Part shown: in pieces, positions 54,901 to 63,688 of the stretch
Layout: each line of letters begins with the position of its first letter
How positions within the stretch are numbered: the first letter of the stretch is position 1
Assembly (NCBI GenBank): GCA_018262895.1
Contig: JADFDJ010000004.1
Coordinates: forward strand, 1 to 64,000
Source of the DNA: Methanomassiliicoccus sp.
Lineage (GTDB): Archaea > Thermoplasmatota > Thermoplasmata > Methanomassiliicoccales > Methanomassiliicoccaceae
Direction: 5' to 3'
Length of the DNA: 64,000 bases
The notes under the pieces: model-generated
What the model saw: only the letters and a program-made list of their open reading frames with translations
Told to the model about the DNA's origin: nothing
The model's database searches: none
Position numbers and translations under genes: made by a program

Positions 54901-55382
54901 TCTACCTTCCAGCCTCCACCAGCGCTCCGCCGCAGGAAGATGCTGCTCCCGACCAGGCATGCAACGAGTGGCCTCATGAGGCACGTGTCCTCATCATGGA
55001 CGATGAGGACATGATCCTGGAGGTGGCCAGCGAGATGCTTCAGATGCTGGGTCTTGAGGCCTCGAGATCGCACGACGGGGCCGAGGCCTTGGCCAAGTAC
55101 ATAGAGGCGAAAAGGAACGGGACGCCCTTCGATGCGGTGATCATGGACCTGACCATACCTGAGGGTATGGGAGGGAAGGAGGCCATATCTCGCCTTCTGC
55201 AGTATGATCCAAGGGCCCGCGTCATAGTATCCAGCGGGTACAGCAACGATCCGGTCATGAGTAACTACAGGGCTTTCGGGTTCGTCGAGGTCATGCCCAA
55301 GCCGTACACGCTGAAAGAGCTGGAAGAGACCATCGCCAGAACGCTCAGGACCAACGGCGGTCTCGATGGAGCGACTTCCTGA
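51909..55382 (+). CDS. hybrid histidine kinase with N-terminal 7TM sensor, PAS and GAF domains
   Basis: This encodes about 1157 residues. I prefer GTG at 51909 (after GGTGGTGA) to the earlier TTG/ATG near 51846-51852, since a TATA-like box at 51827-51835 would place transcription start past those codons. Order: a 7TM sensor region (1-200), PAS (about 215-330), GAF (about 350-530), two PAS (about 535-770), a HisKA with His in GGIAHDFNNVLTILTG, HATPase (N box LVQNAQESMPDGG, G box DEGLGIEESN), and a C-terminal receiver (LIMDDEDM, VIMDLTIPEGMGG, MPKPYT). It belongs to the hybrid kinases abundant in methanogens; the signal is unknown. Confidence 0.9.
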   Translation: MDTVSIVTMYTVIVGLLTLALLIVVWKVSHQRNRYVFVVMLGCVLIILIGFIFEISASTLSDRLFWNIVQYFGHIFSPTLFLVFSLTIVQKKKWLSTKYMVPLFGAGILIFILVATNPFHNLHYLSVTLSPDPVRSFEAERGPVYYAYLAYVFSTMILAACVLYANYRKVGLALKRRTMIMELAVLLPLMTMTLLFPLWQFIPSEVMIITGILLSSILLFVGTFGFEMFRMLPFTFDGTVHTLKDGVLIADEFNQVLYLNPAMGSILGLERLSDCIGKHINDIIPGLNVDVKERQGRMTYQEYSELELFDGRFFDVQRSNIYTRSGKNLSCLYIIRDVTNRMRMEEEQRMRMKVVSAFATVSSRLISISPDKIPGVVQEALSSLGELVKVDRAYLLQFSKDHTALAITQSWCAPGISPPVEELQAMPCDRIAWSSSKIHAQEVINIPHVSDLPPEANAEREVLSAQGTRSAIGFPLVWADSPQGLVVLESVTRERSWMEEEVRILETFSNVFGQAFDKKIADETIRISEEKFRTLFNNAGDSMFILSGAGDIIEVNPHGCERLKKSREELLGTSIMSLLTAETAEKIPQAISTLFRDGSICIEVTSIARDGTHIISEASARTVQYEGQQAVLMINRDISERKAAESALRFERDRLDVTINTITDGVIMVDSSHRVLLMNRTAEEMLGLSRGQALGSSLKELFPAQSPDEEGVVSAVERAVRTRAPFTYYRQVLTSPASGDMLINESAAPIYQKGEVTGAIVVLHDVSTEKKLENELERVERLKSLGILAGGIAHDFNNVLTILTGHHEVMSHDGLSMEEMRARLNESAKVLERAKGLAGQLLTFSRGGGPVKRPTQIPDLIEEVLQEAYLPPSIKVHRSVPRDLFTVEVDNRQMKQALSCLVQNAQESMPDGGNLLISMENVHLDRKGLPDGDYVHLLIRDEGLGIEESNLAHLFEPFFSTKQGRSGMSLAVTHSIIKQHDGDIKVESKVGIGTTFHIYLPASTSAPPQEDAAPDQACNEWPHEARVLIMDDEDMILEVASEMLQMLGLEASRSHDGAEALAKYIEAKRNGTPFDAVIMDLTIPEGMGGKEAISRLLQYDPRARVIVSSGYSNDPVMSNYRAFGFVEVMPKPYTLKELEETIARTLRTNGGLDGATS

Positions 55383-55467
55383 TCAGCGGTCCCTCGATAC
55401 CTGGTGTCGATGCACGCTTGGGAAAGAGAACTGTGTCTCAGGCGGAACGAGGTTCTAGACCTACCTT

Positions 55468-55899
55468 TCACTTCTCTCCGAACTGGGCCCGATAAGGTAT
55501 GGTCTCGATGTACTTCTTTAGGCCAGCAAGCTGGCTGGGAACATCAAGGTCAGCCTCGGTTATGTTCCTGTTCTTGGCGACCCACTGCTTCGTCTTTCTG
55601 TCCCAGACAAGTCCTAGGCTTCGAAGTTGCCCCTTGAACGGCCTGGTGTCGCCTCCGACAAGGGTGTCGTTGCCGACCTTTGTGAATGTGAGCGATCCCT
55701 TTGCGGATGGGAGCCTCCCCTTCTCCTTGTTCAGGAGGTTATCGAGCCTCGTCCTGAGATTTGGATCGTTGACGTCCATAGGCCCTATCCGTGACTCTAT
55801 CCACCTGTTGAGGCGCTGGTACTGGGGACCCAGCTTGGGCGCTGCCTTTCCGCGCCCGCCCGGTTCATCCTTGCCCAACAGACCTCTGAACAGTCCCAT
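55468..55899 (-). CDS. hypothetical soluble protein
   Basis: This encodes 143 residues from ATG at 55899 (MGLFRGLLGKDEPGG) after AGAGGTCAGAC. It is basic, with a helical N-terminal half (NRWIESRIGPMDVND) and a beta-rich C-terminal half (SLGLVWDRKTKQWVAKNRNI) ending in YIETIPYRAQFGEK. It has no signal peptide or membrane segment. I recognise no family. It lies convergent with the kinase gene. Confidence 0.65.
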   Translation of the reverse strand: MGLFRGLLGKDEPGGRGKAAPKLGPQYQRLNRWIESRIGPMDVNDPNLRTRLDNLLNKEKGRLPSAKGSLTFTKVGNDTLVGGDTRPFKGQLRSLGLVWDRKTKQWVAKNRNITEADLDVPSQLAGLKKYIETIPYRAQFGEK

Positions 55900-56065
55900 G
55901 TCTGACCTCTGTAAATGAAAGTAAGGGCGGAGAACCACTCCCGTTCAGCCGCCCAAGGTAGTACTCGTAGACGAATGTCCGCATCATCTTCCCGAAGGAA
56001 TCAGGTGGAGTGCACCTGTGTATCGGACCGGGGACATAAAAAGGTAAGTGTGGGTGATGGAGCTC

Positions 56066-57346
56066 TCACAGGCGGACCTCGGCATCGACCAGCTTGAACT
56101 CCCCGCTCCCATGGGTCCTGGGATGCACCAGGGGGGTGAACCCGTGCTTCTCTAAGAAATCAATATGTCCCCGGCTCACGAAAGTGCGTTCCCTGGTGGC
56201 CGCGGGGCACTCCAAAAACGTCACGAACTTTGCCGATGGCTCCAGCTCGCGCATGTTCTGGTCGATGAGCGGACCCATCCTCAGGGAGACCCGGTCGTAC
56301 CTCCTGAGCTGGCTGGACGACGGTGAGCGCACCGAGTCCAGTATCTTCTGGTAGCGGTTACGTTGCACGGTCTTGAGGCAGATCACCTGGTAGGATCGCG
56401 GCAGCTCGAATATGTATACGTCCGTGAGGTCGTACACCCGCTGGGCCTGCGACAACCTCCGGACCGCACCTTCCAGAGTACCCCTGGGAAGGGTCAGCAG
56501 CACCGCGTGGCGGCCCTTGGTCCCCAGGACGGAGCTGGTGATGTATGTGGTGTAACCCACCTCGACCTCACCATCAGGATGGGGCGTTCTTAAGGCAGGC
56601 CTGTGCCCAGACAGGGGCTTCCACCCGAATCTCGGTATGGTCCTGTGGCCCTCGATCCTCTCCACGACGTCCAACCATTCCGCCACCGGTGCTCGAAGCT
56701 GCTCGAGCGTGAGGGTCTGACAGCAGTAACCTGTCTTAGAGTTCAGGGTACCTGGAAGACGGATGATCCTTCTAGTGTCCACGGTGACAGACGTGTCTAT
56801 GCGGATACCTCGCTGTGTCACCTCCTCCACCAAGGCCTTCCTCCTGCCTATGATCTCCTTCTCCCTAGAACGGTGGTCCTCTTCCAACCCAGTATCCCGG
56901 TCGGAGAAGACGAGATGGAAACCCTTGCTTCCGCTGAACGCCGCGTACTTGAGGGAGTATTGCCTATCCAGCATGAGGTCGAGGAGACGGACCGCATCCT
57001 TTCGAGCCCTCTCCAGGTTCAGTATGGACAGGGGTCGGCGGTCCAGGTCGAACGCCACATCGTTCCCCAGGATGATATTGCCGGGACCCCAGTACTCAGA
57101 GGCGGTCCTGGGCCGCGGTGACACCGAGGTAGGGTTCAGGTAGGTCGAGGTCGAGTAGTATACGTCCAACGGTCTCGATCTGATGAGCCAACCCTGCAGG
57201 TCCCGGGGCGTGCGGATGACGTCCTTGACCTTGAAGAACCTGCCATTGGGAAGCAGGAGGCGAAAATGCCTCTTGTTGACATCCGTTATGCAGGACAGGT
57301 CAGGTGGGTGCCCGCAATAGAATTCCCTGATACGGTCTGAGTCCAT
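56066..57346 (-). CDS. archaeo-eukaryotic primase (PriS-like) paralogue
   Basis: This encodes 426 residues from ATG at 57346 (MDSDRIREFYCGHPPD); ATG at 57394 is an alternative. It has AEP primase motifs: motif I LGNDVAFDLDRR (the metal-binding DxD), motif II FSGSKGFHLVFS, motif III VTVDTRRIIRLPGTLNSKTG. These are the PriS fold, but the N-terminus lacks the usual PriS beginning and the C-terminal 170 residues form an extra region (RHAVLLTLPRGTLEGAVRRL). It is probably a second primase-like enzyme acting in repair or plasmid/virus replication. No large subunit is adjacent. Confidence 0.8.
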   Translation of the reverse strand: MDSDRIREFYCGHPPDLSCITDVNKRHFRLLLPNGRFFKVKDVIRTPRDLQGWLIRSRPLDVYYSTSTYLNPTSVSPRPRTASEYWGPGNIILGNDVAFDLDRRPLSILNLERARKDAVRLLDLMLDRQYSLKYAAFSGSKGFHLVFSDRDTGLEEDHRSREKEIIGRRKALVEEVTQRGIRIDTSVTVDTRRIIRLPGTLNSKTGYCCQTLTLEQLRAPVAEWLDVVERIEGHRTIPRFGWKPLSGHRPALRTPHPDGEVEVGYTTYITSSVLGTKGRHAVLLTLPRGTLEGAVRRLSQAQRVYDLTDVYIFELPRSYQVICLKTVQRNRYQKILDSVRSPSSSQLRRYDRVSLRMGPLIDQNMRELEPSAKFVTFLECPAATRERTFVSRGHIDFLEKHGFTPLVHPRTHGSGEFKLVDAEVRL

Positions 57347-57680
57347 TTTCCGAACCGGCAGAACCTCAGCACGCTGATGTGATATTAATGGCATGTGCCT
57401 GGTTGTAAACACCTTCTTATGAACGGTGCTCTTCCGCGGACTCCGTTCCCGAGCAGAGCAGCGACACTCGGAACGTGAACGTTGGATGATCTCGCCCGAT
57501 CGGTCGATGTCGCTCTTCACGAAAACGCAAGACCTTAGAACGCGATGCGCTCTCCTCATCACACGACGTTGTCACCATTACCAGGGATGGCCGCCTTCCT
57601 ATCATGCCGTCACTGCCCTTCTTGGAACCCATATATGTCGGGTAGCAGGAGATGCACTTATTCCCTGGTGATTTGTTCAT
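57347..57680. other. divergent promoter region between primase-like and hydrolase genes
   Basis: Both divergent genes begin from this stretch. Open frames in it are short and lack ribosome-binding sites. I see no RNA gene. Confidence 0.4.
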
Positions 57681-58463
57681 ATGGAGCACCTAATCTCCAA
57701 GGACTGCACACCCATCACCTATGAATCGGGAGGACGAGGACCGCCGCTCATCCTCGTACATGGCACAGTGATCGACCATACCTACTGGGAGCCTGTAAGG
57801 GCGGAGATCGAGAACCATTTCTCCGTGACCATCCTGGATAGGAGGGGGCGGGGAGATAGCGGCGACACCTTGCCTTATTCGATCCAGCGCGAGTTCGAGG
57901 ACGTGGCCGCGACGGTGGAAAATATGGGTGGACCTGTGGACGTTCTGTGCCATTCATACGGGGCATTATGCTCCTTAGAGGCGGGCCTTCTGACCGATAA
58001 CATCCGCAGGATAGTGTTGTACCAGCCGCCGATCTACACATACATCGGAATCCTTTACCCTCACGACGCTCTCGATAGGTACAACGCGTACCTCGAGGAG
58101 GGCAGGAACGAGGAGGCCATTATGATGATCTACGAGATAAGGGACGCCCCGCCGGACGAAGTGGAGCTTCACCGCTCCCTGCCCAACTGGCGGTCCCGCC
58201 TGCTCTCGGCGGCGACCATTCCTCTGGAGCTGTTCGGTGCCAGGGGATTCAAGTTCAATCCCCACCGCTTCCGAAGTATGAATGTGCCGACGCTCCTTCT
58301 TCTGGGTACGGAGAGCACTCCGTTCTACAAGGCAGCGACCGAGGCAGTGCATTCCTCCTTGTCTAACAGCCTCATGTCGATGCTGCCCGGGCAAGGGCAT
58401 GAAGCGATCATCACAGCGCCAGAGCATTTCCTGCATCTGGCTCTAGGTTTCCTTGATCGGTGA
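57681..58463 (+). CDS. alpha/beta hydrolase
   Basis: This encodes 260 residues. Catalytic triad candidates: Ser in LCHSYGAL (the nucleophile elbow), Asp in the LLLGTES region or nearby, and His in MLPGQGHEAI. The oxyanion HG motif is ILVHGTVIDHTYW, and DRRGRGDSG follows beta-4. It is a cytoplasmic esterase/lipase-like enzyme of unknown substrate, with a lid region at about 125-185. Confidence 0.88.
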   Translation: MEHLISKDCTPITYESGGRGPPLILVHGTVIDHTYWEPVRAEIENHFSVTILDRRGRGDSGDTLPYSIQREFEDVAATVENMGGPVDVLCHSYGALCSLEAGLLTDNIRRIVLYQPPIYTYIGILYPHDALDRYNAYLEEGRNEEAIMMIYEIRDAPPDEVELHRSLPNWRSRLLSAATIPLELFGARGFKFNPHRFRSMNVPTLLLLGTESTPFYKAATEAVHSSLSNSLMSMLPGQGHEAIITAPEHFLHLALGFLDR

Positions 58464-58528
58464 TGGGAGCGACGATCGGATATTCTCGGTAGGAGATCTG
58501 ATGAGTCAAGAGCGTTGTTGATGGCATT

Positions 58529-59212
58529 TCACTTCACGCAGTAGAAGCCCGCCTGCATGTTGGAGTACCACAGCAGCTCCACTGTCTCGAAGCCCGATCT
58601 CCTCAGGAGGTCAAGGTGCTGCTCGACCGTTATGGGAAAGTATTCCTTGTCGAACCTTGCGAGGTGGGCCTCGACCTCTGATTCCGTTTTTCCATTGGAA
58701 GCTTGGAACCGACCCCACTTCCTCTTCCCTATCTCCGTGCCCACCTCCGTGAGCGGCCTTATGTTCTCGAAGGTGATGAACACGCCGCCCTTTGCCAGGA
58801 GATCGTAGCACACCCGGACGGCAGTGGCGCGCTCCTCGCGAGAAAGGTAGTGGTGACACTGCACGGCGGTGATGACGTCAGGGGCCTTATCGACCTTTCC
58901 TGGGAGGTCCTGGGTACGACAAGGCCCTAGGACGCGGACCTTGGGCTCTTCCCCCAACCTCGTCCTTGCCTGCTCCAGCATCGTCGGTGATGGGTCGACC
59001 AATATGAACTGGGTATCGGGGAGCGCCTTCCGGGCCTTCTGCACCATCGCCCCGGTCCCGCAGCCAGTGTCCAGCCAGACCTTCGGTCGGCAGCGGAGGG
59101 AGAGGACAAGGTCGATAGCCTCCCCATGCAGCGAGTCATAGTACGGTATCGTTCTGCCTACCTGGACATCGTAGTCCTCTGGAAGGTGGGGAGTGCTGTT
59201 GCCGGTCCTCAT
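58529..59212 (-). CDS. class I SAM-dependent methyltransferase
   Basis: This encodes 227 residues. Motif I VWLDTGCGTGAMVQKA, motif II ILVDPSPTMLEQA, and the post-I CHHYLSREERATAVR region are those of class I methyltransferases. The arrangement (YDSLHGEAIDLV before motif I, then DLLAKGGVFITFENIRP) is like the Ubie/CmoA-type group. The substrate is unknown. It is convergent with the hydrolase and separated from it by 65 bp. Confidence 0.88.
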   Translation of the reverse strand: MRTGNSTPHLPEDYDVQVGRTIPYYDSLHGEAIDLVLSLRCRPKVWLDTGCGTGAMVQKARKALPDTQFILVDPSPTMLEQARTRLGEEPKVRVLGPCRTQDLPGKVDKAPDVITAVQCHHYLSREERATAVRVCYDLLAKGGVFITFENIRPLTEVGTEIGKRKWGRFQASNGKTESEVEAHLARFDKEYFPITVEQHLDLLRRSGFETVELLWYSNMQAGFYCVK

Positions 59213-59404
59213 ATACTCTTTGCATATAAATGAGGGATAAAAACTGATCGCCCGCAGTGCCAGTGCTGGGGTCCATCAGCAGGTCCGATGGCCGTTCCAT
59301 GGGCCGTAACCTCTCCCTGTCCACCGCTGAGCATGAATGAAAATGATGCCAATGTGCGCTCATGGGAGATTTTAAGGACATCAGCGTCCGCGGTCCTCCC
59401 CTGC

Positions 59405-60010
59405 TCATCCGTTCCCGCTCATGATGATCCCTATGTTGGTATCCGATATAATCGCTGTGAGCGTGTACAGGAAGGCATCGACCTCCAGGCGGTAGACCAC
59501 CTGAGGGTTGGTCCCTAAATATGTGGTTATCTTTCCGCTGCTGTTCTCGGCGTAGTACACATCTACCGTCTTCTGACCCCATGGTGTCGCTATCTGAGTG
59601 GTGTTGACCTTGGCACCCAGGCCCATATCGCCCCAAACGGGGTCGTCCCAGGAGTAATCGTATGATGCGTCATTCAGGAAGGGCACTCCCGAGGATGTCA
59701 TCGTTGCGGTGAAGCCGTCAATGGTCACGTTGGATATGTCGATCCTTACTGTGCCGGTCACATCGCCCAGGATGGTGTCGCCTTCGACATCATAAAGGAT
59801 GTAATCGCCATTGTGGAGATAGGCCTGGGCGATGATCCCTTTGAGGGGGGTTGTGAAGGCCCAGGCCATCAGGACAATTACGACCACGGCGACGACCGCG
59901 ATCACCAGAGCTATCTTCCTTCCGCTCCATCTCCTGGAGGGTGCAGAACCCTGAGGCTGCGAATCAGGCGGTGAACCCCCTGTCGTTCCTCTTCTTCCGT
60001 CAGCATCCAT
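59405..60010 (-). CDS. membrane-anchored protein with extracytoplasmic domain
   Basis: This encodes 201 residues. A Ser/Pro-rich cytoplasmic N-terminus (1-28) precedes one membrane helix (KIALVIAVVAVVVIVLMAWAF) and an extracytoplasmic beta-rich domain (GDYILYDVEGDTILGDVTG and VVYRLEVDAFLYTLTAIIS). The style matches other small Thermoplasmata proteins of unknown role. It sits 207 bp upstream of and divergent from the adenylating-enzyme gene. Confidence 0.7.
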   Translation of the reverse strand: MDADGRRGTTGGSPPDSQPQGSAPSRRWSGRKIALVIAVVAVVVIVLMAWAFTTPLKGIIAQAYLHNGDYILYDVEGDTILGDVTGTVRIDISNVTIDGFTATMTSSGVPFLNDASYDYSWDDPVWGDMGLGAKVNTTQIATPWGQKTVDVYYAENSSGKITTYLGTNPQVVYRLEVDAFLYTLTAIISDTNIGIIMSGNG

Positions 60011-60189
60011 CGGCAGTCAAGAATGCATCACTTGGAAAATAAGCGTATGCAGGACAGGCTGCACCGGGAATATGAGCCGTCTCTCCTGACCATTGCTGGT
60101 GTTGATAAGATTTAATTTCTTAGCGGTCAAGCCCTAAGAAGTACCTGTGGATAGTAGCGTTAATACTCTTTCTTCATAATAATAAATAA

Positions 60190-60199
60190 TTTATATAAT
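60190..60199 (+). promoter_or_regulatory. TATA box of the adenylate-forming enzyme gene
   Basis: TTTATATAAT is centred 24 nt before the GTG at 60218, so the transcript probably begins on the start codon (leaderless). Confidence 0.65.
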
Positions 60200-60217
60200 A
60201 ACCTTCAATGTGATTCT

Positions 60218-61846
60218 GTGGTAGATGATAACGGGCCTCGCCTAGATGAAGAGGTCATGCGGCAGTTGGCCGTTCCTTATGAGCAGTACCGGGTGAGGCA
60301 CGAGGCCCTTCTGGAAGAGATCACGACACGTGCATTGAGCTCACCTATCTATGCTGATCGCATCAGGCCGGTATCCACGCTGGAAGAGCTTGGGGGGCTT
60401 CCCCTCACCTCATACGAGCATATCCTGGAATGCACCGAACGTGAAGGTGTCGATAAGGTCTTGCTCGCACCCGTGGAGCAGGCGTTCCACACTTCTGGCT
60501 CCACCGGCAAGCCGAAGCGCTTTCACTATGGCAAGGAGGACGTTCAGCGAATAGTGCAGGAGTATGCCATGGTTTCCCGTATCATCGGCATCAATCCCGG
60601 GCAGAAGGCCTGGAACCTGGGAGGACCATTGCCCGATGTCTCGGGCTACTTCCTGACCAAAGTAGGGGAGTTCATGGACATGAAGGGCTCGTTCTCCACG
60701 CTCCTGAAGGATGATAAGGACCTTATCAACGCCCTCCGCCGCGCTTCCTCTGAGAAGAACATCGAGATCCTAGCGAGCCCGGCGCTGATCTTGTACCTCA
60801 TCGGGCGTATGAGCCATGAGCCAGGGTTCCTTAGCGGCCTTGTGGAGGACAAGGCGGTACGGTCCTACCATGTTCCCAGGCCTTTGGCGAAGCTCGTCCG
60901 CAAGGTCTACCTTAGAGGGGTGGACCTGGACTCCCTCAAGGAGACGACGCTCAACGCCAAGACCGCCATATCGTACGCGGAGCCGCTGAATCCCTACATG
61001 GGCGAGCTGTCCAAATGCTACCCGCAGCTGCGCATCTACGATTTCTACGGCAGCACGGAGAACCCCATCATGGCCGCCCAGATCGACCAGTCGGTCAACG
61101 GCTTGAACATGATCATTAACACTATCATACCGGAGATAGCGCCTCCCGAGGAAGTACATAAGGGCAAGTCCGACCCCCGGCATGTTGTCAAGGGCATCAT
61201 GTGGCCTGACTGGAAGGAAGGGATGGTCGGCGAGCTCATCATCACACGTCCGGGGCAGTGCCTGCCGCTCGTACGCTATCCCACCGGCGATGTGATACAG
61301 GTCCTGGAACCTGCGCATGAGATCAGGTTTCAGACCAAGGACGGTTTGGTGACCTTCGACCTGCCCCTCATACGCGTGCTGGGTCGGTCGGTGGAGACCC
61401 TGGACTTTGATGCCAAGGACGAGTCCGGCAACTTCCTGGGCATGAAGTTCTACTCCCGCTACGTCAACGAGGCCCTCCACAAGTCCAGCAATGTCCGGTG
61501 GTGGGAGATGTACAACATCAAGGGCTCACCTGCACGCCTGGCCGTGGTGGTGATCCCGGAGAGGGAGCCGGCGGATGTGAAGAGGTTCAAGTCAGAGATA
61601 GTAAGGCGGCTGACGGAGGAGAGGTCGGACATCCCCCACTCTTTCCAAACCGCGAACGACCTGGGAAAGCTGGAGGTCATCGTCCTGCCTTCGAGCACCT
61701 ACGATGCCATCCAGGCCGAGATCGATAGGCGCATCCGGGAGGGGCGCTCCTATGGGCAGCTGAAGCCCAAGCACATCTATGTCATGTCCGGTGAGGAGGA
61801 GTTCGCTCGAATAATGAGGGAGAAGTTCTCATATGTTCCATCCTAA
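60218..61846 (+). CDS. ANL-superfamily adenylate-forming enzyme (PaaK-like)
   Basis: This encodes 542 residues with a GTG start. The AMP-binding P-loop is AFHTSGSTGKPKRFHYGK, then a later YDFYGSTENPIM motif and the hinge region PLIRVLGRSVETLDFD. Overall it resembles phenylacetate-CoA ligase/coenzyme F390 synthetase types. It activates a carboxylic acid as adenylate; the acid is unknown. It is convergent with a condensation-domain acyltransferase gene, and the two may act in one pathway. Confidence 0.85.
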   Translation: MVDDNGPRLDEEVMRQLAVPYEQYRVRHEALLEEITTRALSSPIYADRIRPVSTLEELGGLPLTSYEHILECTEREGVDKVLLAPVEQAFHTSGSTGKPKRFHYGKEDVQRIVQEYAMVSRIIGINPGQKAWNLGGPLPDVSGYFLTKVGEFMDMKGSFSTLLKDDKDLINALRRASSEKNIEILASPALILYLIGRMSHEPGFLSGLVEDKAVRSYHVPRPLAKLVRKVYLRGVDLDSLKETTLNAKTAISYAEPLNPYMGELSKCYPQLRIYDFYGSTENPIMAAQIDQSVNGLNMIINTIIPEIAPPEEVHKGKSDPRHVVKGIMWPDWKEGMVGELIITRPGQCLPLVRYPTGDVIQVLEPAHEIRFQTKDGLVTFDLPLIRVLGRSVETLDFDAKDESGNFLGMKFYSRYVNEALHKSSNVRWWEMYNIKGSPARLAVVVIPEREPADVKRFKSEIVRRLTEERSDIPHSFQTANDLGKLEVIVLPSSTYDAIQAEIDRRIREGRSYGQLKPKHIYVMSGEEEFARIMREKFSYVPS

Positions 61847-61932
61847 GCTGTTTTTATAAACCCTAAGTGGCCGCGTCCCAAAGGAGCGACCCCTGCCGTC
61901 GAACAATCTTATGCCGGATCAGGGAAGGCGTC

Positions 61933-63396
61933 TCATGGGGACCGGAGCGGCGGCACGGGGGTGGCGCCAGGCGTTGGAGGTGGAGGGGGACAGATGCATA
62001 CCGCCTTCACCGACGAGACGGTCTGTTCCCCGGTGATATCGTGCTGCTCTTCTGAAGACCGTCCACCGCTAGATGGAGTCTCCGCCGGTCCAGGGACCTC
62101 CATCAGGAAGAGGTCAAGAAATCGCCCTTTGGTTAGATCATCGACGGCGGAGCGGGGATAGTTCAGGCTGACGTTGAGCCGTCCACGGAAGGTGTATATG
62201 CCCATGCCTATGTTCGGCGGGTACAGAAGCGGGCCTATGAAATGGACGTCCTTTATTTCAGGGCCTCCGAAGTCCACCTCCTTTGGATCGACCACACCCA
62301 AATTGGAGATGACCGGATGGGCGGTCTTGGAACCGACCACGCCCTTGATGGTCCTCAGCAACCAGGGGCCCGGGAGCATGAACAGCTCCAGCAGCACCAT
62401 CTCCGCCAGCTCTATCTTGTTTTTCTTCTTGTCTTCCACCTGCCGATGCACCCTGTCCATGGTCTGATCGAAGGTCTCGTTGTGCAAACGCTCGATGTTG
62501 AGGAGATAGATGGCGGATAGGTCGCTGACCACGTCCGCCTGGAATCTGGGAAGGTGTTTGCGCAGGTTCACGGGGACCTCGATCATCAACCGCTCACCCA
62601 ACGGTGGATCGCAGATCTCAAAGAGGGCCCGGCAGAAGCTCGTGAGCAGAACGTCATTTATAGTTACGTTCCTCTCCTTGGCATACTCTCGAACGAAGCT
62701 CAGCCTCTCGGGGCTGAGCTGCGTCACCGTGAATGTTCCCTGGTCATCGTTGCCGCCGGTACGAGGGACCCCCCATGACCTACCGGGCAGATCGATGTGA
62801 GGCAGGGCCTTGATGGCGTTGAGAAGGCCCACCTCCTTGAGGACCTGGAGGGGCCCCGGTCGACCTGCGGCGGACCTTTCCGGGATATGGTGTGGGTCCT
62901 TCCCGAGCTGCCGATAGATCGAGGCCAGGAGGGAGAGGTATCTCACCGCGCCCCCTCCGTCAAGGGCCATGTGGTTGGACCTTATGCACAGAACATCGTT
63001 CTCCCAGCGGAACAGACCGACCTTTACCTGGGGAGCGTTCTCTGGAAGCATGGGTTCGTTGATGAACTTGTAGAAACGGGGATCGGAGGGGAGGCAGACA
63101 ACCATGTGGAAGATCGGCCACCAATCTTTTTCATCCACCCGCTGCCAGTACGGTCGGAGCCCATCATCGACGTAACGGTATGCAATCCAAGGGCTGGCAA
63201 CGAGGGTCAGGCGCACCGCCTCCTCAAGCCTGGCCTCATCCACATGGCCGTCGAAGTAGACCAAAATGCGGGCCTGGCCATCCATGAAGTCGTGTCCCAG
63301 GCTCATGAAACGATCGATGGACGTGGAGGGGAGCCTCTTCGGATGCCCGGTATCGGCATCTTCCATCTGAGCGGAACCATTCAGAATGGAACGCAT
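61933..63396 (-). CDS. condensation-domain acyltransferase (WES/PapA-like)
   Basis: This encodes 487 residues from ATG at 63396; TTG at 63405 is possible. The catalytic motif is a variant of HHxxxDG: SNHMALDGGGAVRYL, with Asn replacing the first His. The second half has NVTINDVLLTSFCRAL, PVNLRKHLPRF and VISNLGVVD, typical of condensation/acyltransferase folds such as wax-ester synthases and PapA. It joins an acyl group to an alcohol or amine. A proline-rich tail (PPPPPTPG) ends the protein. Loss of the first His is also seen in some active relatives. Confidence 0.82.
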   Translation of the reverse strand: MRSILNGSAQMEDADTGHPKRLPSTSIDRFMSLGHDFMDGQARILVYFDGHVDEARLEEAVRLTLVASPWIAYRYVDDGLRPYWQRVDEKDWWPIFHMVVCLPSDPRFYKFINEPMLPENAPQVKVGLFRWENDVLCIRSNHMALDGGGAVRYLSLLASIYRQLGKDPHHIPERSAAGRPGPLQVLKEVGLLNAIKALPHIDLPGRSWGVPRTGGNDDQGTFTVTQLSPERLSFVREYAKERNVTINDVLLTSFCRALFEICDPPLGERLMIEVPVNLRKHLPRFQADVVSDLSAIYLLNIERLHNETFDQTMDRVHRQVEDKKKNKIELAEMVLLELFMLPGPWLLRTIKGVVGSKTAHPVISNLGVVDPKEVDFGGPEIKDVHFIGPLLYPPNIGMGIYTFRGRLNVSLNYPRSAVDDLTKGRFLDLFLMEVPGPAETPSSGGRSSEEQHDITGEQTVSSVKAVCICPPPPPTPGATPVPPLRSP

Positions 63397-63688
63397 CCTC
63401 CGCAAGTGTGACGTATCAACATCTGGGCCGGGATGGTCATGCCTGAAGGACGATAAAAACCTGCCACACCGCGGTCTAATGACAGGTACGGGAATTTCGT
63501 GAAAGATTCTGCCATGATGCAGGTTGAGGTATGCGAATGAATAGATAGGAGCGAAAGGCGTTTGGAGGATGATGGTGGAAGCAGACCAGGCAAAGAGTGG
63601 TCATTGGGCCATCTGCCCGTTGGGTTTACTTCCTCGACAGACTTTATAGGGTATCGGACGTATCAACCACGGGCAGACGAGGAATCCT
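63397..63688. other. divergent promoter region
   Basis: This holds the promoter of the acyltransferase gene (TTTTTATC on the minus strand near 63450) and of the ABC ATPase gene (CTTTATAGG at 63642-63650). No small gene is apparent. Confidence 0.4.
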
